Notes under the pieces: model-generated
The model's input: only the letters and a program-made list of their open reading frames with translations
What the model was told of the DNA's origin: nothing
Databases searched by the model: none
Translations under genes and position numbers: made by a program
NCBI RefSeq assembly: GCF_001513975.1
Contig: NZ_KQ947984.1
Span: 496,001-560,000, forward strand
Direction: 5' to 3'
DNA: 64,000 nt
Origin: Streptomyces curacoi
GTDB lineage: Bacteria; Actinomycetota; Actinomycetes; Streptomycetales; Streptomycetaceae
Shown here: in pieces, positions 27,401 through 34,284 of the stretch
Position numbering within the stretch: position 1 is the first letter of the stretch
Layout of the letters: the number at the start of each line of letters is the position of its first letter

Positions 27401-27609
27401 TCCTCAAGGGGCTCGACGACCTGCTTCTCGACCACGTCCGGCGACGCGCCCTGGTAGGGCGCCAGCACGGACACCATGGGCAGTTCGATGGAGGGCAGCA
27501 GCTGCTGCTTGAGCTGAGGTATGGCGATCGCGCCGAAGGCGATCGCGATGATCGACACGAGGCCTATGAGGGCGCGTTGGGCGAGGCTGAATCGGGACAG
27601 CCAGGACAT
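24481..27609 (-). CDS. RND-family efflux transporter (AcrB/HAE1-like)
   Basis: A 1042-residue inner-membrane protein with the RND layout: helix 1 at the N-terminus (MSWLSRFSLAQRALIGLVSI), a large extracytoplasmic loop to about residue 330, helices 2-6, a second loop, and helices 8-12. The transmembrane 4 acidic signature RVVDDSIVV, for proton relay, is present. A basic, Ala-rich tail closes the protein. It is AcrB-like rather than MmpL-like in sequence, unusual for a Gram-positive without an obvious adaptor gene beside it. A NarL-type two-component pair lies upstream on the same strand and may control it. Substrate unknown. Confidence 0.9.
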   Translation of the reverse strand: MSWLSRFSLAQRALIGLVSIIAIAFGAIAIPQLKQQLLPSIELPMVSVLAPYQGASPDVVEKQVVEPLEDSLEAVDGITGVTSTASEGNAVIMASFDYGPDSQQLVADVQQAVNRARIQLPDEVDPQVIAGSTDDIPTVVLAVTSDTDQQALADRIDRTVVPDLKEIDGVGQVTVDGVRDLQVTVTPDDAKLAKAGLTSAALSQALQAGGATVPAGSFDEGGANRTVQVGGGFTSLDQIKDLMVTGQGAGKPVRLGDVAAVKQEQAPADSITRTDGKPSLAVAVTMDRDGSAVAISDAVRDRLPELRKDLGTGATVTVVSDQGPAVKKSIDGLTTEGGLGLLFAVLVILVFLASIRSTLVTAVSIPLSVVLALIVLWTRDLSLNVLTLGALTIAIGRVVDDSIVVLENIKRHLGYGEERQSAILNAVREVAGAVTSSTLTTVAVFLPIGLVGGMVGELFGPFSLTVTAALLASLLVSLTVVPVLSYWFLRAPKGTPEDAEEARRLAEEKEAKSRLQRFYVPVLRFATRRRLTSVLLAIVVLVGTFGMAPLLKTNFFDQGEQEVLTVKQELKPGTSLAATDEQAKKVEQLLADTKGVKDYQVTVGSSGFMAAFGGGTDTNQASYQVMLEESASFDEVHNRVEAGLKKLDGIGTTTIAAGDGFGAQDLSVVVKAADADVLRKAAEQVREAVAGLDDVTDVNSDLAQSVPRVSVKANDKAAAAGFDDQTLGMAVAQAVRGNKAAQATLDDTERDIVIRSAKPARTLDELRNLRLGPVKLGDIATVELVDGPVSMTRIDGRRAATITAKPTGDNTGAVSADLQSKINGLTLPAGATAEIGGVSQDQDEAFANLGLAMLAAIAIVFMLLVATFRSLAQPLILLVSIPFAATGAIGLLVATGTPMGVPAMIGMLMLIGIVVTNAIVLIDLINQYRRQGYGVVEAVIEGGRHRLRPILMTALATIFALLPMALGVTGEGGFIAQPLAVVVIGGLVTSTMLTLLLVPTLYAMLELRKERRAKKRAAKRAKKAGAPAEPASASDEPEPASV

Positions 27610-27787
27610 GGGTCAGGGTCTCTCTTCTGTGAGCGGCAGAAGTGGGCAGCGGACGTGGCAGGAGCGTCTGTGCGCACATGTGAGCGCCCGCCCTTACACC
27701 CTGAGCCATCGGGGAGCCCGTTTTCCTAGGCCCCAGGTCCATTTCCTTATCCGGCGCATACTCCGGCCGCAGTAGCCCGCGCCGAGA

Positions 27788-28471
27788 TCACTCCACCCTT
27801 GGACGTACCAGCCCGGACTCGTAGGCGATCACCACGAGTTGGGCGCGGTCGCGGGCGCCGAGCTTGGACATGGCCCGGTTGACGTGCGTCTTCACGGTCA
27901 GCGGGCTGACCTCCAGCCGCTCGGCGATCTGGTCGTTGGAGTGCCCGCCCGCGACCTGCACCAGAACCTCGCGCTCCCGGACGGTGAGGGCGTCGAGCCG
28001 CTCGGCGCGGGCGGGGTCGCCGTCGTCGTTCGCGGCGTCGCCCTGGGCGAGGAAGCGGGCGATCAGGCCCTTGGTGGCGGCCGGGGAGAGCAGGGCCTCG
28101 CCGCCGGCCGCGATGCGGATGGCGCTCAGGAGTTCGTCGGGTTCGGAGCCCTTGCCGAGGAAGCCCGAGGCGCCGGCGCGCAGCGACTGCACGACGTAGT
28201 CGTCGACCTCGAAGGTGGTCAGGATGACCACCCGGACATGGGCGAGGGCGGGGTCGGCGCTGATCATGCGGGTGGCGGCGAGGCCGTCGGTGCCGGGCAT
28301 CCGGATGTCCATCAGGACGACGTCCGCCCGCGCCTCCCTGGCCAGCCGCACCGCCTCGGCTCCGTCGGACGCCTCGCCGACGACCTCCATGTCGGGCTCG
28401 GAGTCGACCAGCACCCGGAAGGCGCTGCGAAGGAGGGCCTGGTCGTCTGCGAGCAGGACACGGATGGTCAT
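27788..28471 (-). CDS. Response regulator, NarL/LuxR family
   Basis: A 227-residue regulator. The receiver spans 1-120, with acidic D9/D10, phosphoacceptor D55 in VVLMDIRMPG, T88 in LTTFE, and K110-region FLGK. The LuxR helix-turn-helix is at about 160-220 (LTVREREVLVQVAGG, TVKTHVNRAMSKL). Start ATG 28471 begins directly at the receiver; the 50-codon upstream extension is ignored. It pairs with the histidine kinase 100 bases upstream. The RND gene 178 bases downstream is a likely target (inference). Confidence 0.93.
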   Translation of the reverse strand: MTIRVLLADDQALLRSAFRVLVDSEPDMEVVGEASDGAEAVRLAREARADVVLMDIRMPGTDGLAATRMISADPALAHVRVVILTTFEVDDYVVQSLRAGASGFLGKGSEPDELLSAIRIAAGGEALLSPAATKGLIARFLAQGDAANDDGDPARAERLDALTVREREVLVQVAGGHSNDQIAERLEVSPLTVKTHVNRAMSKLGARDRAQLVVIAYESGLVRPRVE

Positions 28472-28571
28472 GCGGGGTCCTCTGTTACGGGGTCCTCTGC
28501 GGGGCACGAGGCGGACGGCTTCGTCATACGACAACTTCCGCGGGGCACCCGGGAGTTCCCCGGGCGGGCCA

Positions 28572-29801
28572 TCAGGCGTCTTCCGCGGCGCCGGTGCCGC
28601 TCTTGACCGGCAGGATCGCATGGACGCGGAAGCCGCCTCCGTAACGGGGACCGGTGGTGAGGGTGCCGCGCAGGGCGGTGACCCGCTCGCGCATGCCGAG
28701 CAGTCCGTGGCCGCCGCCCCCGGGGGTGTCGTCCTCGCCGGCGCCGTCGTCGAGGACGGTGATCTCGATGTTCGGTCCCACCCGGACCACGCTCACCTCG
28801 GCCTTGGCCTTGGGGCCCGCGTGCTTCTGCACGTTGGTGAGGGCCTCCTGGATGACGCGGTAGGCGGCCAGGCCGACGGCGGCGGGAAGGGTGGTGTCCT
28901 GGTCCGCGCGGGCGACCTCCACGTGGAGGCCCGCGCTGCGGAAGGTGCCGGCGAGTTCGTCGAGGCGGTCGAGGCCGGGCGCGGGCTCGGTGGGGGCCTC
29001 CGGGTCGCCGGACTGCCGGAGCAGGCCGACGGTGGCGCGGAGTTCGTTGAGCGCGGAGCGGCTGGCTTCGCGTACGTGCGCCAGGGCCTCCTTGGCCTGG
29101 TCGGGCCGCTTGTCCATGACGTGGGCGGCGACGCCGGCCTGGACGTTGACGAGGGCGATGTGGTGGGCGACCACGTCGTGCAGGTCCCGGGCGATACGCA
29201 GGCGCTCCTCGGCGACGCGGCGGCGGGCCTCCTCCTCACGGGTGCGCTCGGCTCGTTCGGCGCGCTCGCGGATGGCGGCGACGACGGCTCGCCGGCTGCG
29301 GACCGCGTCGCCCGCGGTGGCGCCGATGCCGGTCCAGGCGAAGATGGCGAGGTTCTCCTGGGCGTACCAGGGCAGGGGCCCGGCGAGCATCGCGGAGCCG
29401 GTCAGGACGGTCATGGTGAGCAGGCCGACGCGCCAGGTGGTGGAGCGGTCGGTGGTCGAGGCCACGGTGTAGAGGGCGATGACCGCGGACATGGCGACGG
29501 GGGCGCGGGGGTCGCCGGTGACGGACTCGACGAGGGAGACGGTGCCGGTGAGGGCGAGCACCGTCACGGGAACGCGGCGGCGGAAGACCAGGGCCGCGGC
29601 GCCGAGGGTGATGAGCAGGAGGCTGAGGGCGTCCGGGCTGCGCACGCCCCAGGTCACCCCGTTCTCCCCGTGCGGGTCCACGAACGAGCCGGCCACCATG
29701 CAGGCCAGTACGCCGACCGCCAGTGCCGCGTCCAGCGCCATGGGGTGCGCCTTGAGATGACGCCGGACGCGTACCCCTGCGGGGCTCGGAACGGGGGTCA
29801 A
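28572..29801 (-). CDS. Sensor histidine kinase, NarX/HisKA_3 type
   Basis: A 409-residue membrane kinase. Helices fill residues about 22-165 without a large extracytoplasmic loop, which suggests sensing within or at the membrane. Then comes a coiled-coil (RERAERAERTREEEARRR), the H-box ARDLHDVVAHHIA (phospho-His near 212), and an ATPase domain with GLAAYRVIQEALTN and GGGGHGLLGMRERV. Start TTG 29801 has GAGGA 9 bases upstream; ATG 29741 is the alternative. It pairs with the downstream NarL-type regulator. Confidence 0.92.
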   Translation of the reverse strand: MTPVPSPAGVRVRRHLKAHPMALDAALAVGVLACMVAGSFVDPHGENGVTWGVRSPDALSLLLITLGAAALVFRRRVPVTVLALTGTVSLVESVTGDPRAPVAMSAVIALYTVASTTDRSTTWRVGLLTMTVLTGSAMLAGPLPWYAQENLAIFAWTGIGATAGDAVRSRRAVVAAIRERAERAERTREEEARRRVAEERLRIARDLHDVVAHHIALVNVQAGVAAHVMDKRPDQAKEALAHVREASRSALNELRATVGLLRQSGDPEAPTEPAPGLDRLDELAGTFRSAGLHVEVARADQDTTLPAAVGLAAYRVIQEALTNVQKHAGPKAKAEVSVVRVGPNIEITVLDDGAGEDDTPGGGGHGLLGMRERVTALRGTLTTGPRYGGGFRVHAILPVKSGTGAAEDA

Positions 29802-29849
29802 CTGGGGGTTCCTCGTGTTGTGTGCCCGGCGTCGCGGTGCGCGCGTCGC

Positions 29850-29926
29850 CCGGGGGCTGCCGCCCCCGGACCCCCGCTTCGGCCCTGAACGGGCCTCGTC
29901 CTCAAACGCCGGACGGGCTGATACGG
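29850..29926 (-). terminator. Hairpin and interspersed repeat after the psp genes
   Basis: CCGGGGGC-TGCC-GCCCCCGG (29850-29869) is a perfect 8-bp hairpin, followed by ACCCCCGCTTCGGCCCTGA and CTCAAACGCCGGACGGGCT. The whole block is a frequent Streptomyces intergenic repeat (general knowledge). On the minus strand it lies just after the PspAA-domain gene and probably ends that transcript. Confidence 0.65.
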
Positions 29927-29927
29927 C

Positions 29928-30215
29928 TCAACCCGGGATCAAGCCGTCGTCGCTCAGCAGCTCCCTGACCTCATCCAGCGTCGCGTCCGGCGACGGCAGG
30001 ATCAGCTCGGACGGTTCCAGGGAGTCGTCGGGCAGGGGCTCGCCCAGTTCGCGGACCGTGGACAGGAGTGCGTCGAGGGTGCGGCGGAAGCCGGGGCCGT
30101 CGCCGTTCTCCATTTCCACCAGGAGCTCGTCGTCGAGCTTGTTCAGCTCGGGCAGATGGCTGTCGGACAGCTTCACCTGCCCCTCACCCATGATCCGGAC
30201 GATCATGTCGCCCAT
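29928..30215 (-). CDS. PspAA-domain protein, partner of PspA
   Basis: A 95-residue acidic soluble protein (MGDMIVRIMGEGQVKL start) matching the PspAA domain found next to PspA in actinobacteria and other phyla. GGAGG lies 6 bases before the ATG. It follows pspA by 33 bases in the same direction. By comparative genomics PspAA belongs to the envelope-stress module; its molecular role is not firmly known. Confidence 0.85.
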   Translation of the reverse strand: MGDMIVRIMGEGQVKLSDSHLPELNKLDDELLVEMENGDGPGFRRTLDALLSTVRELGEPLPDDSLEPSELILPSPDATLDEVRELLSDDGLIPG

Positions 30216-30248
30216 CTCGGCCTCCTCGGCGTGAGCCCCGGCCGTCGG

Positions 30249-31052
30249 CTACTGCTTGTCGAAGCGCGGGGTGTCCTGCGGCTGCTGCCGGCCCTGCTGC
30301 GACTCGTTGCCCGTGCCGCCCTCGATGGCCTGCTGGCCACCGGACGAGCCGCCCGCGAGCTCCGCCTTCATGCGCTGCAGTTCCAGCTCTACATCCGTAC
30401 CACCGGAGAGCCGGTCCAGCTCGGCCTGGATGTCGTCCTTGTGCATGCCGGACTGGTCGTCGAGGGCACCGGAGGCGAGGAGTTCGTCGATGGCGCCCGC
30501 GCGTGCCTGCAGCTGGGCCGTCTTGTCCTCGGCCCGCTGGATGGCCAGGCCGACGTCGCCCATCTCCTCGGAGATGCCGGAGAACGCCTCGCCGATCCGG
30601 GTCTGGGCCTGGGCCGCGGTGTACGTGGCCTTGATCGTCTCCTTCTTGGTGCGGAAGGCGTCGACCTTCGCCTGCAGGCGCTGGGCCGCGAGGGTGAGCT
30701 TCTCCTCCTCGCCCTGCAGCGTCGCGTGCTGGGTCTCCAGGTCCGTCACCTGCTGCTGGAGGGCGGCGCGGCGCGACAGCGCCTCGCGGGCCAGGTCCTC
30801 GCGGCCCAGCGCGAGCGCCTTGCGGCCCTGGTCCTCCAGCTTCGACGACTGCTGCTGGAGTTGGTTGAGCTGGAGTTCGAGGCGCTTGCGCGACGTGGCG
30901 ACGTCCGCGACGCCGCGGCGCACCTTCTGGAGCAGCTCCAGCTGCTTCTGGTACGAGTAATCGAGGGTCTCGCGCGGGTCCTCGGCCCGGTCAAGGGCCT
31001 TGTTCGCCTTCGCGCGGAAGATCATCCCCATACGCTTCATGACACCGCTCAT
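30249..31052 (-). CDS. pspA: Phage-shock protein A / IM30 family
   Basis: A 267-residue almost wholly helical protein. The N-terminal amphipathic segment MKRMGMIFRAKANKALDRAE binds membrane; residues about 25-225 are heptad-rich coiled coil; the Gln/Gly-rich tail (from about 230) is disordered. PspA/ESCRT-III-like proteins polymerise on damaged membrane to keep it sealed. Start ATG 31052 follows AGAAGGGGG; the upstream 26-codon extension is rejected because family members start just before the amphipathic helix. Operon with the PspAA gene. Confidence 0.95.
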   Translation of the reverse strand: MSGVMKRMGMIFRAKANKALDRAEDPRETLDYSYQKQLELLQKVRRGVADVATSRKRLELQLNQLQQQSSKLEDQGRKALALGREDLAREALSRRAALQQQVTDLETQHATLQGEEEKLTLAAQRLQAKVDAFRTKKETIKATYTAAQAQTRIGEAFSGISEEMGDVGLAIQRAEDKTAQLQARAGAIDELLASGALDDQSGMHKDDIQAELDRLSGGTDVELELQRMKAELAGGSSGGQQAIEGGTGNESQQGRQQPQDTPRFDKQ

Positions 31053-31381
31053 GGGCTTCGCGCGCCCCCTTCTGACGGACTCCAGCTCCAGCACCTGCGA
31101 CAGAACCCACAGTACGGGCCCTGCATCCATTACCGCACTGTTCGGGGACGGATGCGCTCATCCCCAAGGACGACTGCGTACGCTCCCGCTCCGGCGTAAG
31201 GAGTAGGTGACTCCCGGGTGGACTCGTGGGTGTCCACCGGGCGTCTTCCACACGCCTCCCCCGTGGCCGCCGGACGAACCGTCTGCAACGTCCCCTCTGT
31301 CCCCCTACGACGACTGGTGTTGCCGGATCGTTCCCCATGCGGCTGGGGTCCATGCCCCGCCACCCCGTACCCTTGGGTTTT
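31053..31381. other. Divergent spacer between pspA and the DUF3043 gene
   Basis: 329 bases with no supported gene. It must hold the two divergent promoters. I see only an imperfect GGTGGAC/GTCCACC inverted repeat near 31217-31240 and no clear sigma-factor hexamers. Confidence 0.4.
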
Positions 31382-31981
31382 GTGTTCCGTAGCCGTGCCA
31401 AGGAAGAGAAGGCCCAGGCCGCCGACAAGGCGCCGGTGACCGACTCCACTCAGACCCGTCACCCCGAGGCCCCGAAGGGCCGCCCCACGCCCAAGCGCAG
31501 TGAGGCCCAGTCCCAGCGTCGCAGCGTGGCCAACACGTCGACGACGCGTAAGGAGGCCGCCAAGCGGCAGCGCGAGGAGCGCCGGGCCGCGCTGGAGCGC
31601 CAGCGCCAGGCGCTGGCCGGGGGCGACGAGCGGTATCTGCCGGCCCGTGACAAGGGTCCGGTCCGCAAATTCGCGCGCGACTTCATCGACTCGCGCTTCA
31701 ACATCGCGGAGTTCTTCCTGCCGATGGCCGTGGTCATCCTCGTGCTGAGCATGGTCCGGGTGGCGGCGCTGCAGAACATCGCGCTGCTGCTGTGGCTGAT
31801 CGTGATCGTGCTGATCGTGCTGGACTCCATCGTCACGGGCGTCCGCCTGAAGAAGCGGCTCGCCGAGCGCTTCCCCGACGACAACCGGCGCGGCGCCGTC
31901 GCCTACGCGCTGATGCGGTCCCTGCAGATGCGCCGGCTCCGGCTGCCCAAGCCGCAGGTCAAGCGCGGAGAGCGGCCCTGA
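31382..31981 (+). CDS. DUF3043 membrane protein
   Basis: A 199-residue protein starting at GTG 31382 (VFRSRAKEEK), a typical actinobacterial DUF3043 start. Residues 1-100 are basic and Lys/Arg/Gln-rich (KGRPTPKRSEAQSQRR is characteristic). Two membrane helices follow (about 115-133 and 136-155), then a basic C-terminus. The 52-codon upstream open frame has no family likeness and is excluded. Function unknown. The methyltransferase frame overlaps its stop by four bases, which implies coupling. Confidence 0.9.
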   Translation: MFRSRAKEEKAQAADKAPVTDSTQTRHPEAPKGRPTPKRSEAQSQRRSVANTSTTRKEAAKRQREERRAALERQRQALAGGDERYLPARDKGPVRKFARDFIDSRFNIAEFFLPMAVVILVLSMVRVAALQNIALLLWLIVIVLIVLDSIVTGVRLKKRLAERFPDDNRRGAVAYALMRSLQMRRLRLPKPQVKRGERP

Positions 31982-32766
31982 GCACAACCGCTTTTTCCGG
32001 GGGAGCGGCCGACGCCTGGCTGAGCGGGCTGGGTGGGCTGCGTGATGTCGTACGACAGGAGCTGGTGGCCCGGCAGCTCGACGAGCAGATAGTCGGGCGG
32101 TTCCCGGTCGGGCAGCGGCTGCGGGTGCTCGACGTGGGGATGGGCCAGGGCACCCAGGCGCTGCGCCTGGCCCGGGCCGGGCATCAGGTGACCGGCGTCG
32201 AGCAGGACCCGAAGATGATCGCGGCGGCCCGTGAGGAGCTCGCCGGCGAGCCGGAGGGGATCCGGGAGCGGGTGCGCATCGTCCAGGGGGACGGGCGGGA
32301 CACCGGCGTGCATTTTCTGCCGGGCAGCTTCGATGTCGTGCTCTGCCATGGCGTGCTGATGTACGTCGAGGATCCTGATCCGCTGGTGGCCGGGCTGGCC
32401 CGGATGCTCGCCCCGGGCGGGCTGCTGTCGCTGCTCGTGCGCAACGGCGACGCGCTGGCCATGCGGCCGGGGCTGGCCGCGGACTGGGCGGGCGCGCTGG
32501 CCGCCTTCGACACGACCGCCTACCGGAACCGGCTCGGCCGCGACGTACGGGCGGACCGGCTGGCGGAGCTGACCGCGACACTCGCGGGGATCGGGGCGCC
32601 GCTGCACGCCTGGTACGGGGTGCGGGTGTTCACCGACACGGCGGCCGACGGGGCGCAGATCCCGGCGGACCTGGAGGCGTTGCTGGCGGTCGAGGAACGC
32701 GCCGGGAAGACGGACCCCTATCGCAGTGTCGCGGCGCTGCTGCATCTGTGCGGGGTGCGCGGCTGA
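31978..32766 (+). CDS. SAM-dependent methyltransferase, apparent CTG start
   Basis: A class I methyltransferase of 262 residues if read from CTG 31978. The SAM-binding motif LDVGMGQGTQALRLA (about 46-60), acidic motif II (VEQDPKM) and DVVLCHGVLMYVEDPD all lie near the start. No ATG, GTG or TTG precedes motif I in frame downstream of the DUF3043 stop, except GTG 32066, which would remove half the N-terminal helix. CTG overlaps TGA as CTGA, mimicking the usual ATGA coupling, with GGAGAG 6-11 bases upstream. The substrate is unknown; it resembles SmtA/CmoM-like enzymes. Confidence 0.8.
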   Translation: MSTTAFSGGAADAWLSGLGGLRDVVRQELVARQLDEQIVGRFPVGQRLRVLDVGMGQGTQALRLARAGHQVTGVEQDPKMIAAAREELAGEPEGIRERVRIVQGDGRDTGVHFLPGSFDVVLCHGVLMYVEDPDPLVAGLARMLAPGGLLSLLVRNGDALAMRPGLAADWAGALAAFDTTAYRNRLGRDVRADRLAELTATLAGIGAPLHAWYGVRVFTDTAADGAQIPADLEALLAVEERAGKTDPYRSVAALLHLCGVRG

Positions 32767-32822
32767 GCTCGTTCGGGTGAGCAGCACAGGCCGGACCGTC
32801 CCCGCGAAGTGAGACTCGGGGC

Positions 32823-33917
32823 ATGGACACTCGCCCTTCCCGTGCCCTGCGGCCGGTCGTCATGGCCGTCGCCCTGCTGTGCTGCCTCGGTCTCGTCTCC
32901 GCCTGCTCGGACTCGCCGCGCGAGGGCTCGCGCGGGCGGGCGGACTCGACCGAGCGGGCCGCGCAGGCCGCCGCCCCGCGGGCGGTCGAGGCGGTCGACG
33001 ATCTGCAGAACGGCTATCTGAAGGTGATCAGGGACGTGCTGCCGTCGGTCGTGCAGATCCAGGCCAGGAACGACCTGGGCTCCGGCGTGGTCTACGACGG
33101 CCAGGGGCACATCGTCACCAACGCCCATGTCGTCGGCGACGAGAGGACCTTCCGGGTCACGACCGCCAACAGCGAGGACGAGTTCACCGCGAGCCTCGTC
33201 TCCTCCTACCCGCAGCAGGACCTCGCCGTCGTCAAGCTGGACGATGTGCCGAAGGGGCTGCGGGCGGCGAGGTTCGGGGACTCGTCGAAGATCGAGGTCG
33301 GGCAGATCGTGCTGGCCATGGGCTCGCCGCTCGGGCTGTCGTCCAGCGTGACGCAGGGCATCGTCTCGGCGACCGGACGGACCGTCACCGAGGGCAGCGG
33401 CGACGGCGGTACGGGCGCGACGATCGCCAACATGGTGCAGACGTCGGCGGCCATCAACCCCGGCAACAGCGGCGGCGCCCTGGTGAACCTAGACGGCCGG
33501 GTCATCGGCATCCCCACCCTCGCGGCCACCGACCCCGGCGTCGCGGACAGCACGGCGCCCGGCATCGGGTTCGCGATTCCGGCGTCGACGGTGCGGTCGA
33601 TCGCCGACCAGATCATCAAGGAGGGCCGGGTCACCGACTCGGGCCGGGCGGCGCTCGGCATCACGGGCCGTACGGTCGTGAACGACGACTACGAGGCCGC
33701 GGGCGTGGCGGTCGTCGAAGTGAGCCCGGGCGGGGCGGCCGACAGGGCCGGACTGGAGCCCGGCGACATCATCACCCGGCTCGGTGACACGGACATCACG
33801 ACCATCACCTCGCTCGCCGAGGCACTGGCCTCCGCGCGGCCGGGCGAGCGGACGTCGGTGACGTACACGCGCAACGGCGGTGAGAAGACGGTCGGTGTGA
33901 CGTTGGGTGAGCAGTGA
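32823..33917 (+). CDS. HtrA/DegP-like serine protease lipoprotein with PDZ domain
   Basis: A 364-residue exported protease. The signal peptide ends at lipobox VSAC (C28), so it is probably lipid-anchored. The trypsin-like domain has the triad H101 (TNAHVV), D132 (QQDLAVV) and S215 (GNSGGA). A PDZ domain follows (about 275-360, GIGF...GLEPGDIITRLGD). It degrades or refolds damaged envelope proteins. It lies 56 bases after the methyltransferase on the same strand and ends in a strong shared terminator. Confidence 0.94.
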   Translation: MDTRPSRALRPVVMAVALLCCLGLVSACSDSPREGSRGRADSTERAAQAAAPRAVEAVDDLQNGYLKVIRDVLPSVVQIQARNDLGSGVVYDGQGHIVTNAHVVGDERTFRVTTANSEDEFTASLVSSYPQQDLAVVKLDDVPKGLRAARFGDSSKIEVGQIVLAMGSPLGLSSSVTQGIVSATGRTVTEGSGDGGTGATIANMVQTSAAINPGNSGGALVNLDGRVIGIPTLAATDPGVADSTAPGIGFAIPASTVRSIADQIIKEGRVTDSGRAALGITGRTVVNDDYEAAGVAVVEVSPGGAADRAGLEPGDIITRLGDTDITTITSLAEALASARPGERTSVTYTRNGGEKTVGVTLGEQ

Positions 33918-33927
33918 GGGGGCGGCG

Positions 33928-33953
33928 GGGCGAGGGCCCTGGGGCCCTCGCCC
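33928..33953. terminator. Bidirectional terminator
   Basis: Perfect 12-bp arms GGGCGAGGGCCC / GGGCCCTCGCCC separated by two bases, between the convergent protease and small-protein genes. Confidence 0.88.
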
Positions 33954-33959
33954 GTGCGG

Positions 33960-34172
33960 TCACGCCTCCGCGGCGTGCAGACTCATCGGCCCGTAGATCT
34001 CCGTGGAGTCCTCGAACAGCCGTACCTGGTCCGCACCGCCCTCGAGCAGCGCCTTCCAGTGCTCCCCGATCCAGGACTCGGCGTCCCCCTGGGTGGTGAA
34101 CTCCTCGGGCTGCACCGCGGGCTGGACCTCCGCCCCGTCGGCCTTCTCGAACCGCCACGTCCATGCCGCCAT
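33960..34172 (-). CDS. Small conserved-looking protein, 70 residues
   Basis: An acidic, Trp-rich soluble protein (AAWTWRFEKADG start; GDAESWIGEHWKALLEGGADQV in the middle). The spacing suggests a small alpha/beta fold, but no family is certain. ATG 34172 gives a compact protein ending AAEA. It shares a terminator with the convergent protease gene and diverges from cobU. Confidence 0.8.
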   Translation of the reverse strand: MAAWTWRFEKADGAEVQPAVQPEEFTTQGDAESWIGEHWKALLEGGADQVRLFEDSTEIYGPMSLHAAEA

Positions 34173-34284
34173 GTACGCCTCCAAGGTCTCGGCACATGCA
34201 GAGCCGAAGCCGGATCTTGGTCCGGCTCCCGCTCTGAGCCTAGTCGGATGGGCGGCACCTGCGCAGACACGCGAAAATCGGTCC

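Noticed and set aside
24469..27729. 1086-codon plus-strand frame opposite the RND transporter
   Set aside because: Arg/Asp/Gln-rich nonsense translation; the minus strand encodes a full RND protein.
31130..32581. 483-codon minus-strand frame opposite the DUF3043 and methyltransferase genes
   Set aside because: No motifs, Arg/Ala/Pro-rich; the opposite strand carries two recognisable families.
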